Source: Pseudomonas sp. KBW05 (GTDB lineage: Bacteria > Pseudomonadota > Gammaproteobacteria > Pseudomonadales > Pseudomonadaceae). Taken from it: 64,000 nucleotides of DNA. This document shows positions 45,613-54,978 of the stretch, one piece after another; the stretch's first letter is position 1; every line of letters begins with the position of its first letter. Below the pieces are notes generated by a model. The model was given only the letters and a program-made list of their open reading frames with translations, had not been told where the DNA came from and did not search any database. Location of the stretch: contig NZ_QAJM01000016.1 in the NCBI RefSeq assembly GCF_003852405.1, positions 62,001-126,000 on the forward strand, given 5' to 3'. A program made the position numbers and the translations under genes.

Positions 45613-47229
45613 CTAAGCGATTTGTCGAGCAGAGCGCCGAATCAAGCCGATCACCGGCAACAGGCCGACCAACACCAGCGTCAGCGCCGGCAATGACGCC
45701 CGCGCCCACTCGCCTTCGCTGGTCATTTCAAAGATCCGAACCGCCAGGGTGTCCCAGCCAAACGGGCGCATCAGCAAGGTCGCGGGCATTTCCTTGAGCA
45801 CGTCGACGAACACCAGCAACGCCGCGCTCAGCGTCCCCGGCAGCAATAACGGCAGATACACTTTGCAAAACAGTCGCGGCCCACTCACCCCCAGGCTGCG
45901 GGCAGCTTCCGGCAACGACGGGCGGATGCGCGCCAGGCTGTTTTCCAGCGGCCCATAGGCCACCGCCAAAAAGCGCACCAGATACGCCAGCACCAGCGCC
46001 GACAGGCTGCCCAGCAGCAATGGCTTGCCCGCACCACCCAACCAGCCGGACAGCGGCACCACCAGTTCGCGGTCCAGGTAGCTGAACGCCAACATGATCG
46101 ACACCGCCAGCACCGAACCTGGCAAGGCGTACCCGACGTTGGCCAGACTGATGCCGGAGCGGATCGCCCGGGTCGGCGCCAGGCGGTTGGCGAACGCCAG
46201 CACCAGCGCCACGCTGACCGTGATCAATGCGGCGATGCCGCCCAGGTAAAGGGTATGGACGATCAGGCCCGAATAGCGCTCATCCAGGTCGAAACGACCG
46301 CGCTGCCAGAACCACGCGACCAGCTGCAGCATCGGGATGACAAACGCGCAGGCAAACACCAACCCACACCAACTGCTGGCCGCTGCGGCCTTGAACCCGC
46401 GCAGGTGGTACAGCGCCTTGCCCCGTGGCCGCTCGTTACTGGGCCGGCTGGCGCCCCTGGCACGGCGCTCGCCGTACAGCACCAGCATCACCACCAGCAG
46501 CAACAGGCTGGCCAACTGCGCCGCACTCGACAGGCTGAAAAAGCCGTACCAGGTTTTATAAATGGCGGTGGTGAAGGTGTCGAAGTTAAACACCGAGACC
46601 GCGCCGAAATCCGCCAGGGTCTCCATCAGCGCCAACGCCACACCCGCCCCGATTGCCGGCCGCGCCATGGGCAGAGCGACGCGCCAGAACGCTTGCCAAG
46701 GCGACTGCCCCAACACCCGCGCGGCCTCCATCAGCCCTTTGCCCTGGGCGAGAAACGCGGTGCGCGCCAGCAGGTAGACGTAGGGATAGAACACCAGCAC
46801 CAGGACGACGATCACGCCGCTGGTGGACCGCACACGCGGCAGGCGCAGGCCGCTGCCGAACCAGTCGCGCAAGAGGGTTTGCACCGGGCCGGCGAAGTCC
46901 AGCAGGCCGACAAACACAAAGGCCAGCACATAAGCCGGAATCGCGAAGGGCAGCATCAGTGCCCAATCCAGCCAGCGCCGTCCGGGGAATTCGCAGAGGC
47001 TGGTGAGCCAGGCCAGGCTGACGCCAAGCAAGGTCACGCCGACGCCGACGCCGAGCACCAGGGTCAGGGTGTTGCCCAACAGGCGCGGCATCTGGGTTTC
47101 CCAGAGGTGGGACCAGATCTGCGCATCGATGCTTTGCCAGGACAGCAACAGCACGCTCAGCGGCAGCAGCACCAGGGCGGCGACGGTGAAGACCGGCAGG
47201 TACCAGCGGCGTTGGGCGGGGTGGGCCAA
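45613..47229 (-). CDS. Iron(III) ABC transporter permease (FbpB/SfuB type)
   Basis: A 538-residue permease with two fused six-helix halves, as usual for FbpB. Each half has an EAA loop (LMEAARVLGQSPWQAFWRVA in the first, LPEAARSLGVSGPRLFCKVY in the second). It works with the binding protein encoded upstream. No ATPase gene is adjacent. A REPIN separates it from the binding-protein gene. Confidence 0.92.
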   Translation of the reverse strand: MAHPAQRRWYLPVFTVAALVLLPLSVLLLSWQSIDAQIWSHLWETQMPRLLGNTLTLVLGVGVGVTLLGVSLAWLTSLCEFPGRRWLDWALMLPFAIPAYVLAFVFVGLLDFAGPVQTLLRDWFGSGLRLPRVRSTSGVIVVLVLVFYPYVYLLARTAFLAQGKGLMEAARVLGQSPWQAFWRVALPMARPAIGAGVALALMETLADFGAVSVFNFDTFTTAIYKTWYGFFSLSSAAQLASLLLLVVMLVLYGERRARGASRPSNERPRGKALYHLRGFKAAAASSWCGLVFACAFVIPMLQLVAWFWQRGRFDLDERYSGLIVHTLYLGGIAALITVSVALVLAFANRLAPTRAIRSGISLANVGYALPGSVLAVSIMLAFSYLDRELVVPLSGWLGGAGKPLLLGSLSALVLAYLVRFLAVAYGPLENSLARIRPSLPEAARSLGVSGPRLFCKVYLPLLLPGTLSAALLVFVDVLKEMPATLLMRPFGWDTLAVRIFEMTSEGEWARASLPALTLVLVGLLPVIGLIRRSARQIA

Positions 47230-47275
47230 AGTCAGTTCTCAGTGGATGAATATCTGGGCGTCACCACACTCCAAA

Positions 47276-47364
47276 TGTGGGAGCGGGCTTGCTCGCGAAG
47301 GCGTCGTGTCAGTCGATACATGTGTGACTGATACGCCGCCTTCGCGAGCAAGCCCGCTCCCACA
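47276..47364. repeat. REPIN between iron binding-protein and permease genes
   Basis: Inward-facing REP pair inside an apparent two-gene operon on the minus strand. Confidence 0.92.
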
Positions 47365-47395
47365 TTTTAGGGCTGCGGTGCCCGGCAGAGTGTAC

Positions 47396-48400
47396 TTAGT
47401 TCCAGCCAGCGCGATCCATCAGGCGGATCGCCTCGGCCTGGCGCTTGCCTGCCACTTCCACCGGCAAGGTGTCCGCCACGAACTTGCCCCAGCTCGCCAC
47501 TTCCGCCGACGGCGGTACCGCAGGGTTGGCCGGGAATTCCTGGTTCACGTCGGCAAAGATCTTCTGCGCCTCAGGCGTGGTCATCCACTCCACCAGCGCC
47601 TTGGCGGCTTCCGGGTGCGGTGCGTGTTTGGTCAGGCCGATGCCCGACAGGTTCACATGCACGCCACGGTCGCCCTGGTTTGGCCAGAACAGCTTCACTG
47701 CCAGCTTCGGGTTCTGCTTGTGCAGGCGCCCGTAGTAGTAAGTGTTGACGATACCCACGTCGCATTGCCCGGCGTTGATCGCTTCGAGCACCGCGATGTC
47801 ATCGGAGAACACGTCGGTGGACAGGTTGTTGACCCAACCCTTGACGATTTCTTCGGTCTTGGCCGCGCCATGGGTTTCGATCAGGGTGGCGGTCAGCGAC
47901 TGGTTGTAGACCTTCTTCGCCGTGCGCAGGCACAGGCGACCTTCCCACTGTTTGTCGGCCAGGGCTTCGTAGGTGGTCAGGTCATCCGGTTTCACCCGGT
48001 CGGTGGAATAGGCGATGGTCCGCGCGCGCAGGCTCAGGCCAGTCCAGGCATGGTTGGAGGAGCGGTATTGCAGGGGAATGTTCTTGTCGATCACCGGCGA
48101 GGTGAACGGTTGCAGGATGCCCATTTGCTCGGCCTGCCAGAGGTTGCCGGCATCGACGGTGAGCAGCAGGTCGGCGGTGGCGTTTTCGCCCTCGGCCTTG
48201 ATGCGCTGCATCAGCGGGGCTTCCTTGTCGGTGATGAACTTCACCTGCACGCCGGTCTTTTTGGTGTAGGCGTCGAATACCGGCTTGATCAGTTCGTCGA
48301 TGCGCGAGGAGTAGACCACCACTTCGTCGGCTGCCTGCACGGTGGTGCTGCCGATCAGGGTGAGTGCCAGGGCAGTCAGGAGGCGCTTGGGTGCCAACAT
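47396..48400 (-). CDS. Iron(III) ABC transporter binding protein (FbpA/HitA type)
   Basis: A 334-residue periplasmic protein. The signal peptide ends at TVQAAD, followed by [20 protein letters not shown]. The iron-ligand tyrosine pair is in [11 protein letters not shown]. It captures ferric iron for the FbpB-type permease. The upstream DNA carries three copies of CATTTGC in alternating orientation. Confidence 0.92.
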   Translation of the reverse strand: MLAPKRLLTALALTLIGSTTVQAADEVVVYSSRIDELIKPVFDAYTKKTGVQVKFITDKEAPLMQRIKAEGENATADLLLTVDAGNLWQAEQMGILQPFTSPVIDKNIPLQYRSSNHAWTGLSLRARTIAYSTDRVKPDDLTTYEALADKQWEGRLCLRTAKKVYNQSLTATLIETHGAAKTEEIVKGWVNNLSTDVFSDDIAVLEAINAGQCDVGIVNTYYYGRLHKQNPKLAVKLFWPNQGDRGVHVNLSGIGLTKHAPHPEAAKALVEWMTTPEAQKIFADVNQEFPANPAVPPSAEVASWGKFVADTLPVEVAGKRQAEAIRLMDRAGWN

Positions 48401-48413
48401 GGGTGCGGTCTCT

Positions 48414-48454
48414 CATTTGCAAAAAGAGGGCAAATGATAAGGACTCACATTTGC
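48414..48454. promoter_or_regulatory. Alternating CATTTGC/GCAAATG repeats upstream of the iron-binding-protein gene
   Basis: CATTTGC at 48414-48420, GCAAATG at 48430-48436 and CATTTGC at 48448-48454, just upstream of the start at 48400. The central AAATGATAAGG loosely resembles half of a Fur box. A regulatory role is inference. Confidence 0.35.
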
Positions 48455-48516
48455 TGGTGCTTGATGGAGGCGTTACCAGATGTTGCATGACAGTGTGTGC
48501 GGCGACTGATTTCCCT

Positions 48517-48605
48517 TGTGGGAGCGGGCTTGCTCGCGAAAGCGGTTCATCAGAAACCTATTCAGTGACTGACACTCCGCTTTCGCGGGCAAGCCCGCTC
48601 CCACA
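48517..48605. repeat. REPIN (inward-facing REP pair)
   Basis: Inverted REP pair between the ubiquinone hydroxylase stop and the iron-binding-protein promoter. The right arm reads GCGGGCAAGC, a one-base variant. Confidence 0.92.
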
Positions 48606-48623
48606 GGGGACTGTATTTCAAGG

Positions 48624-49847
48624 TCAGGGTTTGGCCAGGTCTGGGAGGTCGCCGGTCAGGCCGAGAGCTTGGCGTACAAACACGGCCTTGGCTTCGGGCA
48701 TCTGGTCGACCATCTTGAGGCCGGCATTGCGCAACCAGCGCAGCGGCAGTTGGTCGGCCTGGAACAAGCGCTCAAAACCCTCCATCGCGGCCATCAACGC
48801 CAGGTTGTGCGGCATGCGCCGGCGCTCATAGCGGCTCAGCACTTTGGCATCCGCCAGGCGCTCGCCGCGTTCGGTGGCTGACAACAGCACTTCGGCCAGT
48901 GTCGCCGCGTCGAGGAAGCCCAGGTTCACGCCCTGCCCCGCCAACGGGTGGATCACGTGGGCCGCGTCGCCGATCAACGCCAGGCCTTCGGCCACGTAGC
49001 GTTTGGCGTGGCGCTGGCGCAAGGGCACGCAGACGCGCGGGTCGGCGCTGATCACCGTGCCCAGGCGACCTTCAAAGGCACGCTCCAGTTCGCGGCAGAA
49101 GCTTTCATCATCCAATGCCATCAGGCGTTCGGATTCAGCCGGTGTGGTCGACCAGACGATCGAACACCAGTCCTCCTGCCCGTCGCGTACCAACGGCAAG
49201 AACGCCAGTGGGCCTGTGTCGGTAAAGCGCTGCCAGGCCGTGCGCTGGTGCGGTTGGCTGCTGCGTACGCTGGTGACGATGGCGTTGTGCAGGTAGTCCC
49301 ATTCGCGGGTCGCGGTGCCGGTGAGGCGGCGCACGGCGGAGTTGGCGCCGTCGGCCGCCACCACCAGCGGCGCGCGCAAGGTGCGGCCATCGGCCAGGGT
49401 CAGCAGCCAGTCATCGCCGGAGCGGCGCATCTGTTCCAGGCGCGCATTGGCCAAAAGGCCGAGGTCGCAGTCGTGCAAACGCTCGAGCAAGGCATCCTGG
49501 ACCACGCGGTTTTCGACGATATGCCCGAGCACTTCGGCATGCACGCTGGCCGCCGAAAAATGGATCTGCCCAGTGCCGCTGCCGTCCCACACTTGCATCT
49601 CGCCGTAAGGGCTGGCGCGGCGCTCGACAATGCCATCCCACACGCCAAGGCGTTCGAGGATGCGCTGGCTGGCCGCCGACAACGCGCTCACGCGGGGTTC
49701 AAAGGCCGCGTCACGGTCGAAGGGTTTGACACTCAGCGGGCTGCCGTCCAGCAGCAGCACTTGCAGGCCACTGCCCTGCAACGCCAGCGCCAGGGCGCTT
49801 CCGACCATTCCGGCCCCGACAATCAGCACATCTGCGCGCATGTCCAT
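48624..49847 (-). CDS. FAD-dependent ubiquinone-biosynthesis hydroxylase (UbiH/UbiF/UbiI family)
   Basis: A 407-residue flavoprotein monooxygenase: N-terminal VLIVGAGMVGSALALALQGS, the second FAD motif ALIGDAAHVIHPLAGQGVNL, and VVAADGANSAVRRLTG. It hydroxylates the ubiquinone ring; of the three E. coli homologs I cannot say which reaction (VisC/UbiI or UbiF) it does. An ATG two codons later (49841) is an alternative start. It is last in the pepP-ubiH operon. Confidence 0.9.
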   Translation of the reverse strand: MDMRADVLIVGAGMVGSALALALQGSGLQVLLLDGSPLSVKPFDRDAAFEPRVSALSAASQRILERLGVWDGIVERRASPYGEMQVWDGSGTGQIHFSAASVHAEVLGHIVENRVVQDALLERLHDCDLGLLANARLEQMRRSGDDWLLTLADGRTLRAPLVVAADGANSAVRRLTGTATREWDYLHNAIVTSVRSSQPHQRTAWQRFTDTGPLAFLPLVRDGQEDWCSIVWSTTPAESERLMALDDESFCRELERAFEGRLGTVISADPRVCVPLRQRHAKRYVAEGLALIGDAAHVIHPLAGQGVNLGFLDAATLAEVLLSATERGERLADAKVLSRYERRRMPHNLALMAAMEGFERLFQADQLPLRWLRNAGLKMVDQMPEAKAVFVRQALGLTGDLPDLAKP

Positions 49848-49850
49848 GGT

Positions 49851-50336
49851 TTAAGCCTGTCTCGCTGGCGGCTTGCGCCGCACGTAAAGGGTTTTATCGA
49901 CGCGCGCCACCAGGGTGCCGGCGCCGTCATAGATCTGCACCTTGAGGTGGGGCAAGTACTTCTCGCCCCCTTCGGTCTGCCGGCGGATCTCGTCCAGCAA
50001 GGCGTCGTCGATGGAAAACTCGGCAAACACCGGGCCTTTGCCCGGCGAGATAAAGTCGATGCTCGCGGCCTTGTCCCAGACGATGTAGTCGCGGCCCAGG
50101 TTCTCCATGAGCATCAACATGTAGAACGGATCGACCATCGAATACAGGCTGCCGCCGAACTGCGTGCCGACGTAGTTGCGGTTGTACCAGCCCAGGCCCA
50201 TGCGCACTTTGACGTGACGAAAATCGGCGCTCATCTGCTGCACGCTGACGCCCGCACCCAGGTAGGGCGGGTACAGGGTCATGATCCAACGCAACAGGCG
50301 CGCCTTGCCCAGGCGCTCGATCAACCACTTACGCAT
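49851..50336 (-). CDS. DUF4442 hotdog-fold protein
   Basis: A 161-residue protein, MRKWLIERLGKARLLRWIMT at the N-terminus, overlapping the end of ubiH by eight bases. Central NRNYVGTQFGGSLYSMVDPF is the helix-containing motif of hotdog thioesterase-like proteins, followed by VWDKAASIDFISPGKG. It may be an acyl-CoA thioesterase; no direct evidence. Its position between two ubiquinone hydroxylases is conserved in pseudomonads as I recall. Confidence 0.82.
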   Translation of the reverse strand: MRKWLIERLGKARLLRWIMTLYPPYLGAGVSVQQMSADFRHVKVRMGLGWYNRNYVGTQFGGSLYSMVDPFYMLMLMENLGRDYIVWDKAASIDFISPGKGPVFAEFSIDDALLDEIRRQTEGGEKYLPHLKVQIYDGAGTLVARVDKTLYVRRKPPARQA

Positions 50337-51516
50337 CGGGACGCGTGCCCAGGCCCATGGCCTGACGGGCGAACCAGCGTTTGGCCGGCGGCAACAGGTC
50401 GAGGCCCAGCAGGCCCATATTGCGGCCCAGGGCAACCAGCGGCTGGGCGCTGCCAAACAGGCGCGTGACCTGGTCGGAGAAGCCCACGGTCAACTTCTGA
50501 TCCAGGCGCTGGCGTTCGCGATAGCCCTGCAAGGTCGCCAGGTCACCCGGCACTTGCGGCCCGGCCAGCAAGGCTTCGGCCAGGGCAACGGCATCGCGCA
50601 GGGACAGGTTGAAGCCCTGCCCGGCAATCGGGTGCAGGCTGTGGGCGGCATTGCCGAGGATCGCCAGATGGGAGCGCACTTGTTCTTCGGCTTCCACCAG
50701 GGTCAACGGATACAGGTGACGCGCGCCGACTTGTTTCAGCGTGCCCAGGCGGTAGCCAAACACGCCCTGCAATTCGCTGAGGAAACTGCGCTCATCGAGA
50801 TTGGCCAAGCGCTGGGCGTCCATGCCGATGCGCGTCCATACCAGCGCGCAACGGTTGTCCGGCAGCGGCAACAGGGCCATCGGGCCGTCATCGGTGAAGC
50901 GCTCGAAGGCTTCGCCGTTGTGGGCTTCGCTGGGGGTGATGTTGGCGATCAGCGCGCTCTGGTTGTAGGGGCGGGTCTTCACGCCGATCCCCAGTTGCTC
51001 GCGCAGGCCGGAGCGGCCGCCGTCGGCCAGCACGGCGAGGTCGCATTCCAGCACGGTTTCATCGTTGAGGGTCAGGCGATAGCCGTCGGGCAGCGGTTCC
51101 ATGCGCGTGACTTCGGCCGGGCAACGCCAGCTGACCACGTCTTTATCCAGGCCTTGCCACAGGCATTGGCCGAGCCAGGCGTTTTCGACCACGTAGCCGA
51201 GGGCCGGCACGCCTTCTTCCATGGCGGACAGGCGCGCCGTGGAGAAACGCCCCCGGTCCGACACATGGATCTGCTTGATCGGCTCGGCGCGGCGGGAAAT
51301 CTCCTGCCAGAGGCCCAGGCGTTGATAGATCTGCTTGGCGCCGTAGGACAGCGCCGACGAACGCGCATCGTAGCTCGGCTGGTAGCTGTCGCCCGGGGCG
51401 AACGGCTCGATCATCAGGATCTTCCAGCCACGGGCCTTGGCCCCGGCCTGCAAGGCCAGCGCGAGGCTGGCGCCCACCAGGCCGCCGCCGATAATCGCCA
51501 GGTTGACCCGGCTCAT
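50329..51516 (-). CDS. ubiH: 2-octaprenyl-6-methoxyphenol hydroxylase
   Basis: A 395-residue FAD monooxygenase with LAIIGGGLVGASLALALQAG and ILGNAAHSLHPIAGQGFNLS. It adds a ring hydroxyl in ubiquinone synthesis. The pepP-ubiH order, with a four-base overlap, is the same as in E. coli and supports the symbol over its paralog downstream. Confidence 0.93.
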   Translation of the reverse strand: MSRVNLAIIGGGLVGASLALALQAGAKARGWKILMIEPFAPGDSYQPSYDARSSALSYGAKQIYQRLGLWQEISRRAEPIKQIHVSDRGRFSTARLSAMEEGVPALGYVVENAWLGQCLWQGLDKDVVSWRCPAEVTRMEPLPDGYRLTLNDETVLECDLAVLADGGRSGLREQLGIGVKTRPYNQSALIANITPSEAHNGEAFERFTDDGPMALLPLPDNRCALVWTRIGMDAQRLANLDERSFLSELQGVFGYRLGTLKQVGARHLYPLTLVEAEEQVRSHLAILGNAAHSLHPIAGQGFNLSLRDAVALAEALLAGPQVPGDLATLQGYRERQRLDQKLTVGFSDQVTRLFGSAQPLVALGRNMGLLGLDLLPPAKRWFARQAMGLGTRPDA

Positions 51517-52835
51517 CGGGCAGCCGCCATCAGCGCTTCGATGTCGGCGACGGTCTTGGGCACGCCGCCGGTCAGGATTTCACAGCCTTGCTTGGTCACT
51601 ACCACGTCGTCCTCGATGCGTACGCCAATGCCACGCCATTTCTTTGCCACGTTCGGGTTGTCCGGCGCGATGTAGATCCCCGGTTCCACGGTCAAGGCCA
51701 TGCCGACTTCCAGCACCCGCCATTCACCGCCCACTTTGTACTCGCCCACGTCATGCACATCCATACCCAGCCAGTGGCCGGCGCGGTGCATATAGAAGGC
51801 TTTATAGGCTTCGCTGGCGATCAGGTCGCCGACGTCGCCCTGCAACAACCCCAGCTTGACCAGCCCGGCGGTGATGACACGCACCGTGGCCTCGTGGGCC
51901 TGGTTCCAATGTTTGTTGGGGGCGATCTCGGCAAAGGCGGCTTCCTGGGAGGCCAGCACAATCTCGTAGATCGCCTTTTGCTCGGGCGAAAACCTGCCGT
52001 TGACCGGCCAGGTGCGGGTGATATCGCTGGCGTAGCAGTCGATCTCGCAACCGGCGTCGATCAGCACCAGGTCGCCGTCCTTGAGCAGCGCGTCATTCTG
52101 CTGGTAATGCAGGATGCAGCTGTTGCGCCCGGCGGCGACGATGGAGCCATAGGCCGGCATTTTCGCGCCGCCCTTGCGGAATTCGTAGTCCAGCTCGGCT
52201 TCCAGGCTGTATTCGTGCAACCCCGCGCGACTGGCCTGCATCGCCCGTACATGGGCGGCGCAGGAGATGCGTGCGGCCTCGCGCATCACCTTCACTTCTG
52301 CCGCCGATTTATACAGGCGCATGTCGTGGAGCAGATGATCCAGGGCAACAAATTCGTTCGGCGGCTGGGCGCCGAGGTGCGCTTTAGAGCGGATCACGTT
52401 GATCCACTCCATCAGGTGCCGGTCGAATTCGGCATTGCTGCCCATGGCCGAATACACCCGGTCGCGGCCTTCGATCAGGCCGGGCAGGATGTCGTCGATG
52501 TCGGTGATGGGAAACGCGTCGTCGGCGCCAAAGTCACGGATCGCGCCTTCGGTGCCGGCGCGCAGGCCGTCCCACAGTTCGCGTTCGGCGTTGCGTTCGC
52601 GGCAGAACAGCACGTACTCGCCATGCAGGCGACCGGGCATCAGCACGATCACCGCTTCGGGCTCGGGGAAACCGCTCAGGTACTGGAAGTCGCTGTCCTG
52701 GCGGTAGACGTGCTCGACATCGCGGTTGCGAATGGCCACGGCGGCGGCCGGCAGGATCGCGATGCTGTTGGGTTCCATCTGCGCCATGAGCGCCTTGCGG
52801 CGCCGAGTGTATTCCGCTCTGGGGATATGAATCAT
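51513..52835 (-). CDS. pepP: Xaa-Pro aminopeptidase
   Basis: A 440-residue dinuclear-metal aminopeptidase of the pita-bread fold. Metal ligands are visible in LVLIDAGCEIDCYASDITRT, the HRAGHWLGMDVHD histidine, TVEPGIYI and RIEDDVVV. It removes N-terminal residues before proline. It overlaps ubiH by four bases and follows ygfB by 20 bp. Confidence 0.95.
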   Translation of the reverse strand: MIHIPRAEYTRRRKALMAQMEPNSIAILPAAAVAIRNRDVEHVYRQDSDFQYLSGFPEPEAVIVLMPGRLHGEYVLFCRERNAERELWDGLRAGTEGAIRDFGADDAFPITDIDDILPGLIEGRDRVYSAMGSNAEFDRHLMEWINVIRSKAHLGAQPPNEFVALDHLLHDMRLYKSAAEVKVMREAARISCAAHVRAMQASRAGLHEYSLEAELDYEFRKGGAKMPAYGSIVAAGRNSCILHYQQNDALLKDGDLVLIDAGCEIDCYASDITRTWPVNGRFSPEQKAIYEIVLASQEAAFAEIAPNKHWNQAHEATVRVITAGLVKLGLLQGDVGDLIASEAYKAFYMHRAGHWLGMDVHDVGEYKVGGEWRVLEVGMALTVEPGIYIAPDNPNVAKKWRGIGVRIEDDVVVTKQGCEILTGGVPKTVADIEALMAAAR

Positions 52836-52855
52836 GGGCAGATGGGCGTCCTTTC

Positions 52856-53413
52856 TCAGTGCAGCGACGGCTTGGGTGCGGCGGGTTCAGCGGACTTCTT
52901 GGTCTCGGTGAACAGCAGCAGCGGCGCGACGCGCAGGTATTCCATGACTTCCATGTAGTCGCCTTCGCCGTCTTCGGACTCTTCCAGGGCGTCTTGCACC
53001 TGGGAGATCGCTGCCAAGTCTTGCAACACTTCCTTGGCGTCGGTGCTCAGTTCCAGGCCGCCGGCGTTGACGCCGAAACCGTGGAGGAAACCCTGGCACC
53101 ATTGGCCCAGCGCGGCGGCGCGTTCGGTCAGTGGCGCGTCGTCCGTCGGCAGCAGCAGGACCACAGTGACGTCGTCACCGGTCAGCTCGCCCTTGACCAT
53201 TTCCTGCAGGCCGATCAGCGCATTACGCACGTTCTCGGTCGGCTCGGTTTCCAGCAGCTCAGCCACATCGGCCAGCCAGTTGTCGGCATCAAAGCCTACG
53301 CCGGTGCAGCTGCGGCCCAGCAACACGCCGTGCAATTCGGCCGGCGAGCAAGGGTGGCCGCTGGTGCTCAGCAGTTTGGAGAAAGCATCGTACGGGGAGT
53401 TCTGAATAGGCAT
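52856..53413 (-). CDS. ygfB: YgfB/UPF0149 family protein
   Basis: A 185-residue acidic, helical protein with the family pattern [36 protein letters not shown] and an acidic [18 protein letters not shown]. YgfB precedes pepP-ubiH in E. coli too. In P. aeruginosa YgfB influences ampC and the AlpA pathway; whether that holds here is unknown. Divergent from the zapB-like/zapA unit. Confidence 0.92.
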   Translation of the reverse strand: MPIQNSPYDAFSKLLSTSGHPCSPAELHGVLLGRSCTGVGFDADNWLADVAELLETEPTENVRNALIGLQEMVKGELTGDDVTVVLLLPTDDAPLTERAAALGQWCQGFLHGFGVNAGGLELSTDAKEVLQDLAAISQVQDALEESEDGEGDYMEVMEYLRVAPLLLFTETKKSAEPAAPKPSLH

Positions 53414-53551
53414 GGTGAGCTAGGCGCCAGACGGCGCAATGTCTAGAATGGAGCGCTGTATCCTAGCACCGGCAGACGTACCAAGACTATCAAGGGCGTC
53501 AGATCGTTTATCCTGCAGTTGCCATTCATCAGACAAATCCAGTGGAACCCA

Positions 53552-53761
53552 ATGGAAGACACCGACCTGCAAGCGCTGATGGCCAGACTCGAATTGCTAA
53601 TTGATCGGGTCGAGCAACTTAAGAGTCAAAATGGACTCCTACTAGCTCAGGAAAAAACCTGGCGCGAGGAACGCGCTCACCTCATTGAAAAAAACGAAAT
53701 CGCCCGGCGTAAGGTCGAATCGATGATTTCGCGCCTGAAGGCCCTGGAGCAAGACTCATGA
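53552..53761 (+). CDS. TIGR02449-type small coiled-coil protein (ZapB-like)
   Basis: A 69-residue protein almost entirely predicted coiled coil (LQALMARLELLIDRVEQLKS, WREERAHLIEKNEIARRKVE). The ATG at 53552 is the family start. It overlaps zapA by four bases, so a cell-division role with ZapA is plausible, as inferred for the family. Confidence 0.88.
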   Translation: MEDTDLQALMARLELLIDRVEQLKSQNGLLLAQEKTWREERAHLIEKNEIARRKVESMISRLKALEQDS

Positions 53762-54075
53762 GTTCAAGCAATAGCGTCACCGTGCAGATCCTGGATAAAG
53801 AATATTCGATCATCTGCCCCCAGGAAGAGCGCAACAACCTGGTGAGCGCCGCCCGCTACCTGGATGGCAAGATGCGTGAAATCCGCAGCAGCGGCAAAGT
53901 CATCGGCGCCGACCGTATCGCCGTGATGGCCGCGCTGAACATCACCCACGATCTGCTGCACAAGCAGGAACGCCCTGACGTACAGGCCAGCGGCTCGACG
54001 CGCGAGCAGGTGCGCGACCTGCTGGAACGTGTGGATCTGGTGCTTTCCACCGATTCAGACGCACCCAAGGGCTGA
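53758..54075 (+). CDS. zapA: Cell division protein ZapA
   Basis: A 105-residue FtsZ-ring stabiliser: N-terminal VTVQILDKEYSIICP beta region, SAARYLDGKMREIRSSGKVI and ADRIAVMAALNITHDLLHK, then a C-terminal coiled coil. The 6S RNA gene follows 30 bp downstream, a linkage kept from E. coli to Pseudomonas. Confidence 0.95.
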   Translation: MSSSNSVTVQILDKEYSIICPQEERNNLVSAARYLDGKMREIRSSGKVIGADRIAVMAALNITHDLLHKQERPDVQASGSTREQVRDLLERVDLVLSTDSDAPKG

Positions 54076-54100
54076 TTGCCGCCGACGTTTAAGGTATACT
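54072..54100 (+). promoter_or_regulatory. Probable promoter of 6S RNA
   Basis: A -10-like TATACT at 54095-54100 lies 17 bp after a weak -35-like CTGATT (54072-54077). A start around 54107 would match the 6S RNA 5' end. Confidence 0.6.
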
Positions 54101-54106
54101 CGCCCC

Positions 54107-54286
54107 ACTCCCTGGCGTGTTTGCCAGTCGGCGATGTCCCTGAGCCGATTCGCACTACCCTGGAAGTTGCACGTTGGGCTGGTGTGCATGTCCGCTAGAC
54201 GGAAAGCCTTAAAGCCTACTGCTTCTTCCACCTTGAACTTTCGGGTTCAAGGGCTAAGTCGACAGCGGCTCTGTCGGGGAGCCTGA
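54107..54286 (+). ncRNA. ssrS: 6S RNA
   Basis: The 180-base stretch matches the gamma-proteobacterial 6S pattern in order: GTCCCTGAGCCGAT, GGTGTGCATGTCCG, AAAGCCTTAAA, and the hairpin CACCTTGAACTTTCGGGTTC with its AAGGG end. Its 5' and 3' ends can pair (CTCCC with GGGGAG). 6S RNA mimics an open promoter and sequesters sigma-70 RNA polymerase in stationary phase. The location between zapA and ygfA is the conserved one. Exact ends are approximate. Confidence 0.93.
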
Positions 54287-54298
54287 ATTCCCAAACTC

Positions 54299-54327
54299 AA
54301 TGCCAGTCTTCGGACTGGCATTGTTTT
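54299..54327 (+). terminator. Hairpin terminator/leader stem between ssrS and ygfA
   Basis: AATGCCAGTC-TTCG-GACTGGCATT, a perfect ten-base stem with a stable UUCG loop followed by GTTTT. It would end the 6S precursor, or let partial read-through into ygfA. Confidence 0.85.
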
Positions 54328-54341
54328 ATGAGCCGAACACC

Positions 54342-54956
54342 ATGACCGAACCTGCGCCGCTTTCCCGTCCGCAACTTCGACGCATGTTGCGCAAAGCCCG
54401 CCGCGCACTCACGCCGAGCGAGCAGCGCAAGGCCGCCCTCGGCCTGTATCGGCAACTGGCACAGCAGCCGCTGTTTCGCCGGGCCAAACATATATCCCTG
54501 TATCTGCCGACGGACGGTGAAATCGATCCGCGCCTGCTGCTGCGCGCCGCCCAGCGCCGGGGCAAGGCCACCTACCTGCCGGTGCTCAGCGCGTGGCCGC
54601 GTACGAAGATGGTGTTCCAGCGCGTGCGCCCGGGGGAAAAGCTGCGGCCCAACCGCTTCCGCATCCTCGAGCCACGGGTGAACATCGGCCAGCAGCGCAA
54701 CATCTGGGCGCTGGACCTGGTGTTATTGCCGTTGGTCGGTTTCGATGATGTGGGCGGACGCCTGGGCATGGGCGGCGGTTTCTACGACCGCAGCCTCGCT
54801 TACCTGGCGCGCCGCAAGAGCTGGCGCAAGCCGACGCTGCTGGGCCTGGCCCATGAATGTCAGAAGGTCGAACGATTGGCGCAGGCGAGCTGGGATGTGC
54901 CATTGGCTGGCACCGTCACGGATAAGCAGTGGTATATCGCGCAGACGCCGCAGTAA
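54342..54956 (+). CDS. ygfA: 5-formyltetrahydrofolate cyclo-ligase
   Basis: A 204-residue protein: LRRMLRKARRALTPSEQRKA, LYLPTDGEIDPRLLLRAAQR and the substrate/ATP loop GGRLGMGGGFYDRSLAYLAR. It recycles 5-formyl-THF to 5,10-methenyl-THF. The ATG at 54342 lies after the ssrS hairpin; an upstream in-frame ATG falls inside the hairpin and is rejected. Often co-transcribed with 6S RNA. Confidence 0.94.
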   Translation: MTEPAPLSRPQLRRMLRKARRALTPSEQRKAALGLYRQLAQQPLFRRAKHISLYLPTDGEIDPRLLLRAAQRRGKATYLPVLSAWPRTKMVFQRVRPGEKLRPNRFRILEPRVNIGQQRNIWALDLVLLPLVGFDDVGGRLGMGGGFYDRSLAYLARRKSWRKPTLLGLAHECQKVERLAQASWDVPLAGTVTDKQWYIAQTPQ

Positions 54957-54978
54957 ACAGCGGCGTCTGGAAGAAGGG

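Noticed and set aside
54029-54286. 85-codon open frame
   Set aside because: It runs through the zapA end and the 6S RNA gene; the RNA structure and conserved 6S segments explain the sequence better.
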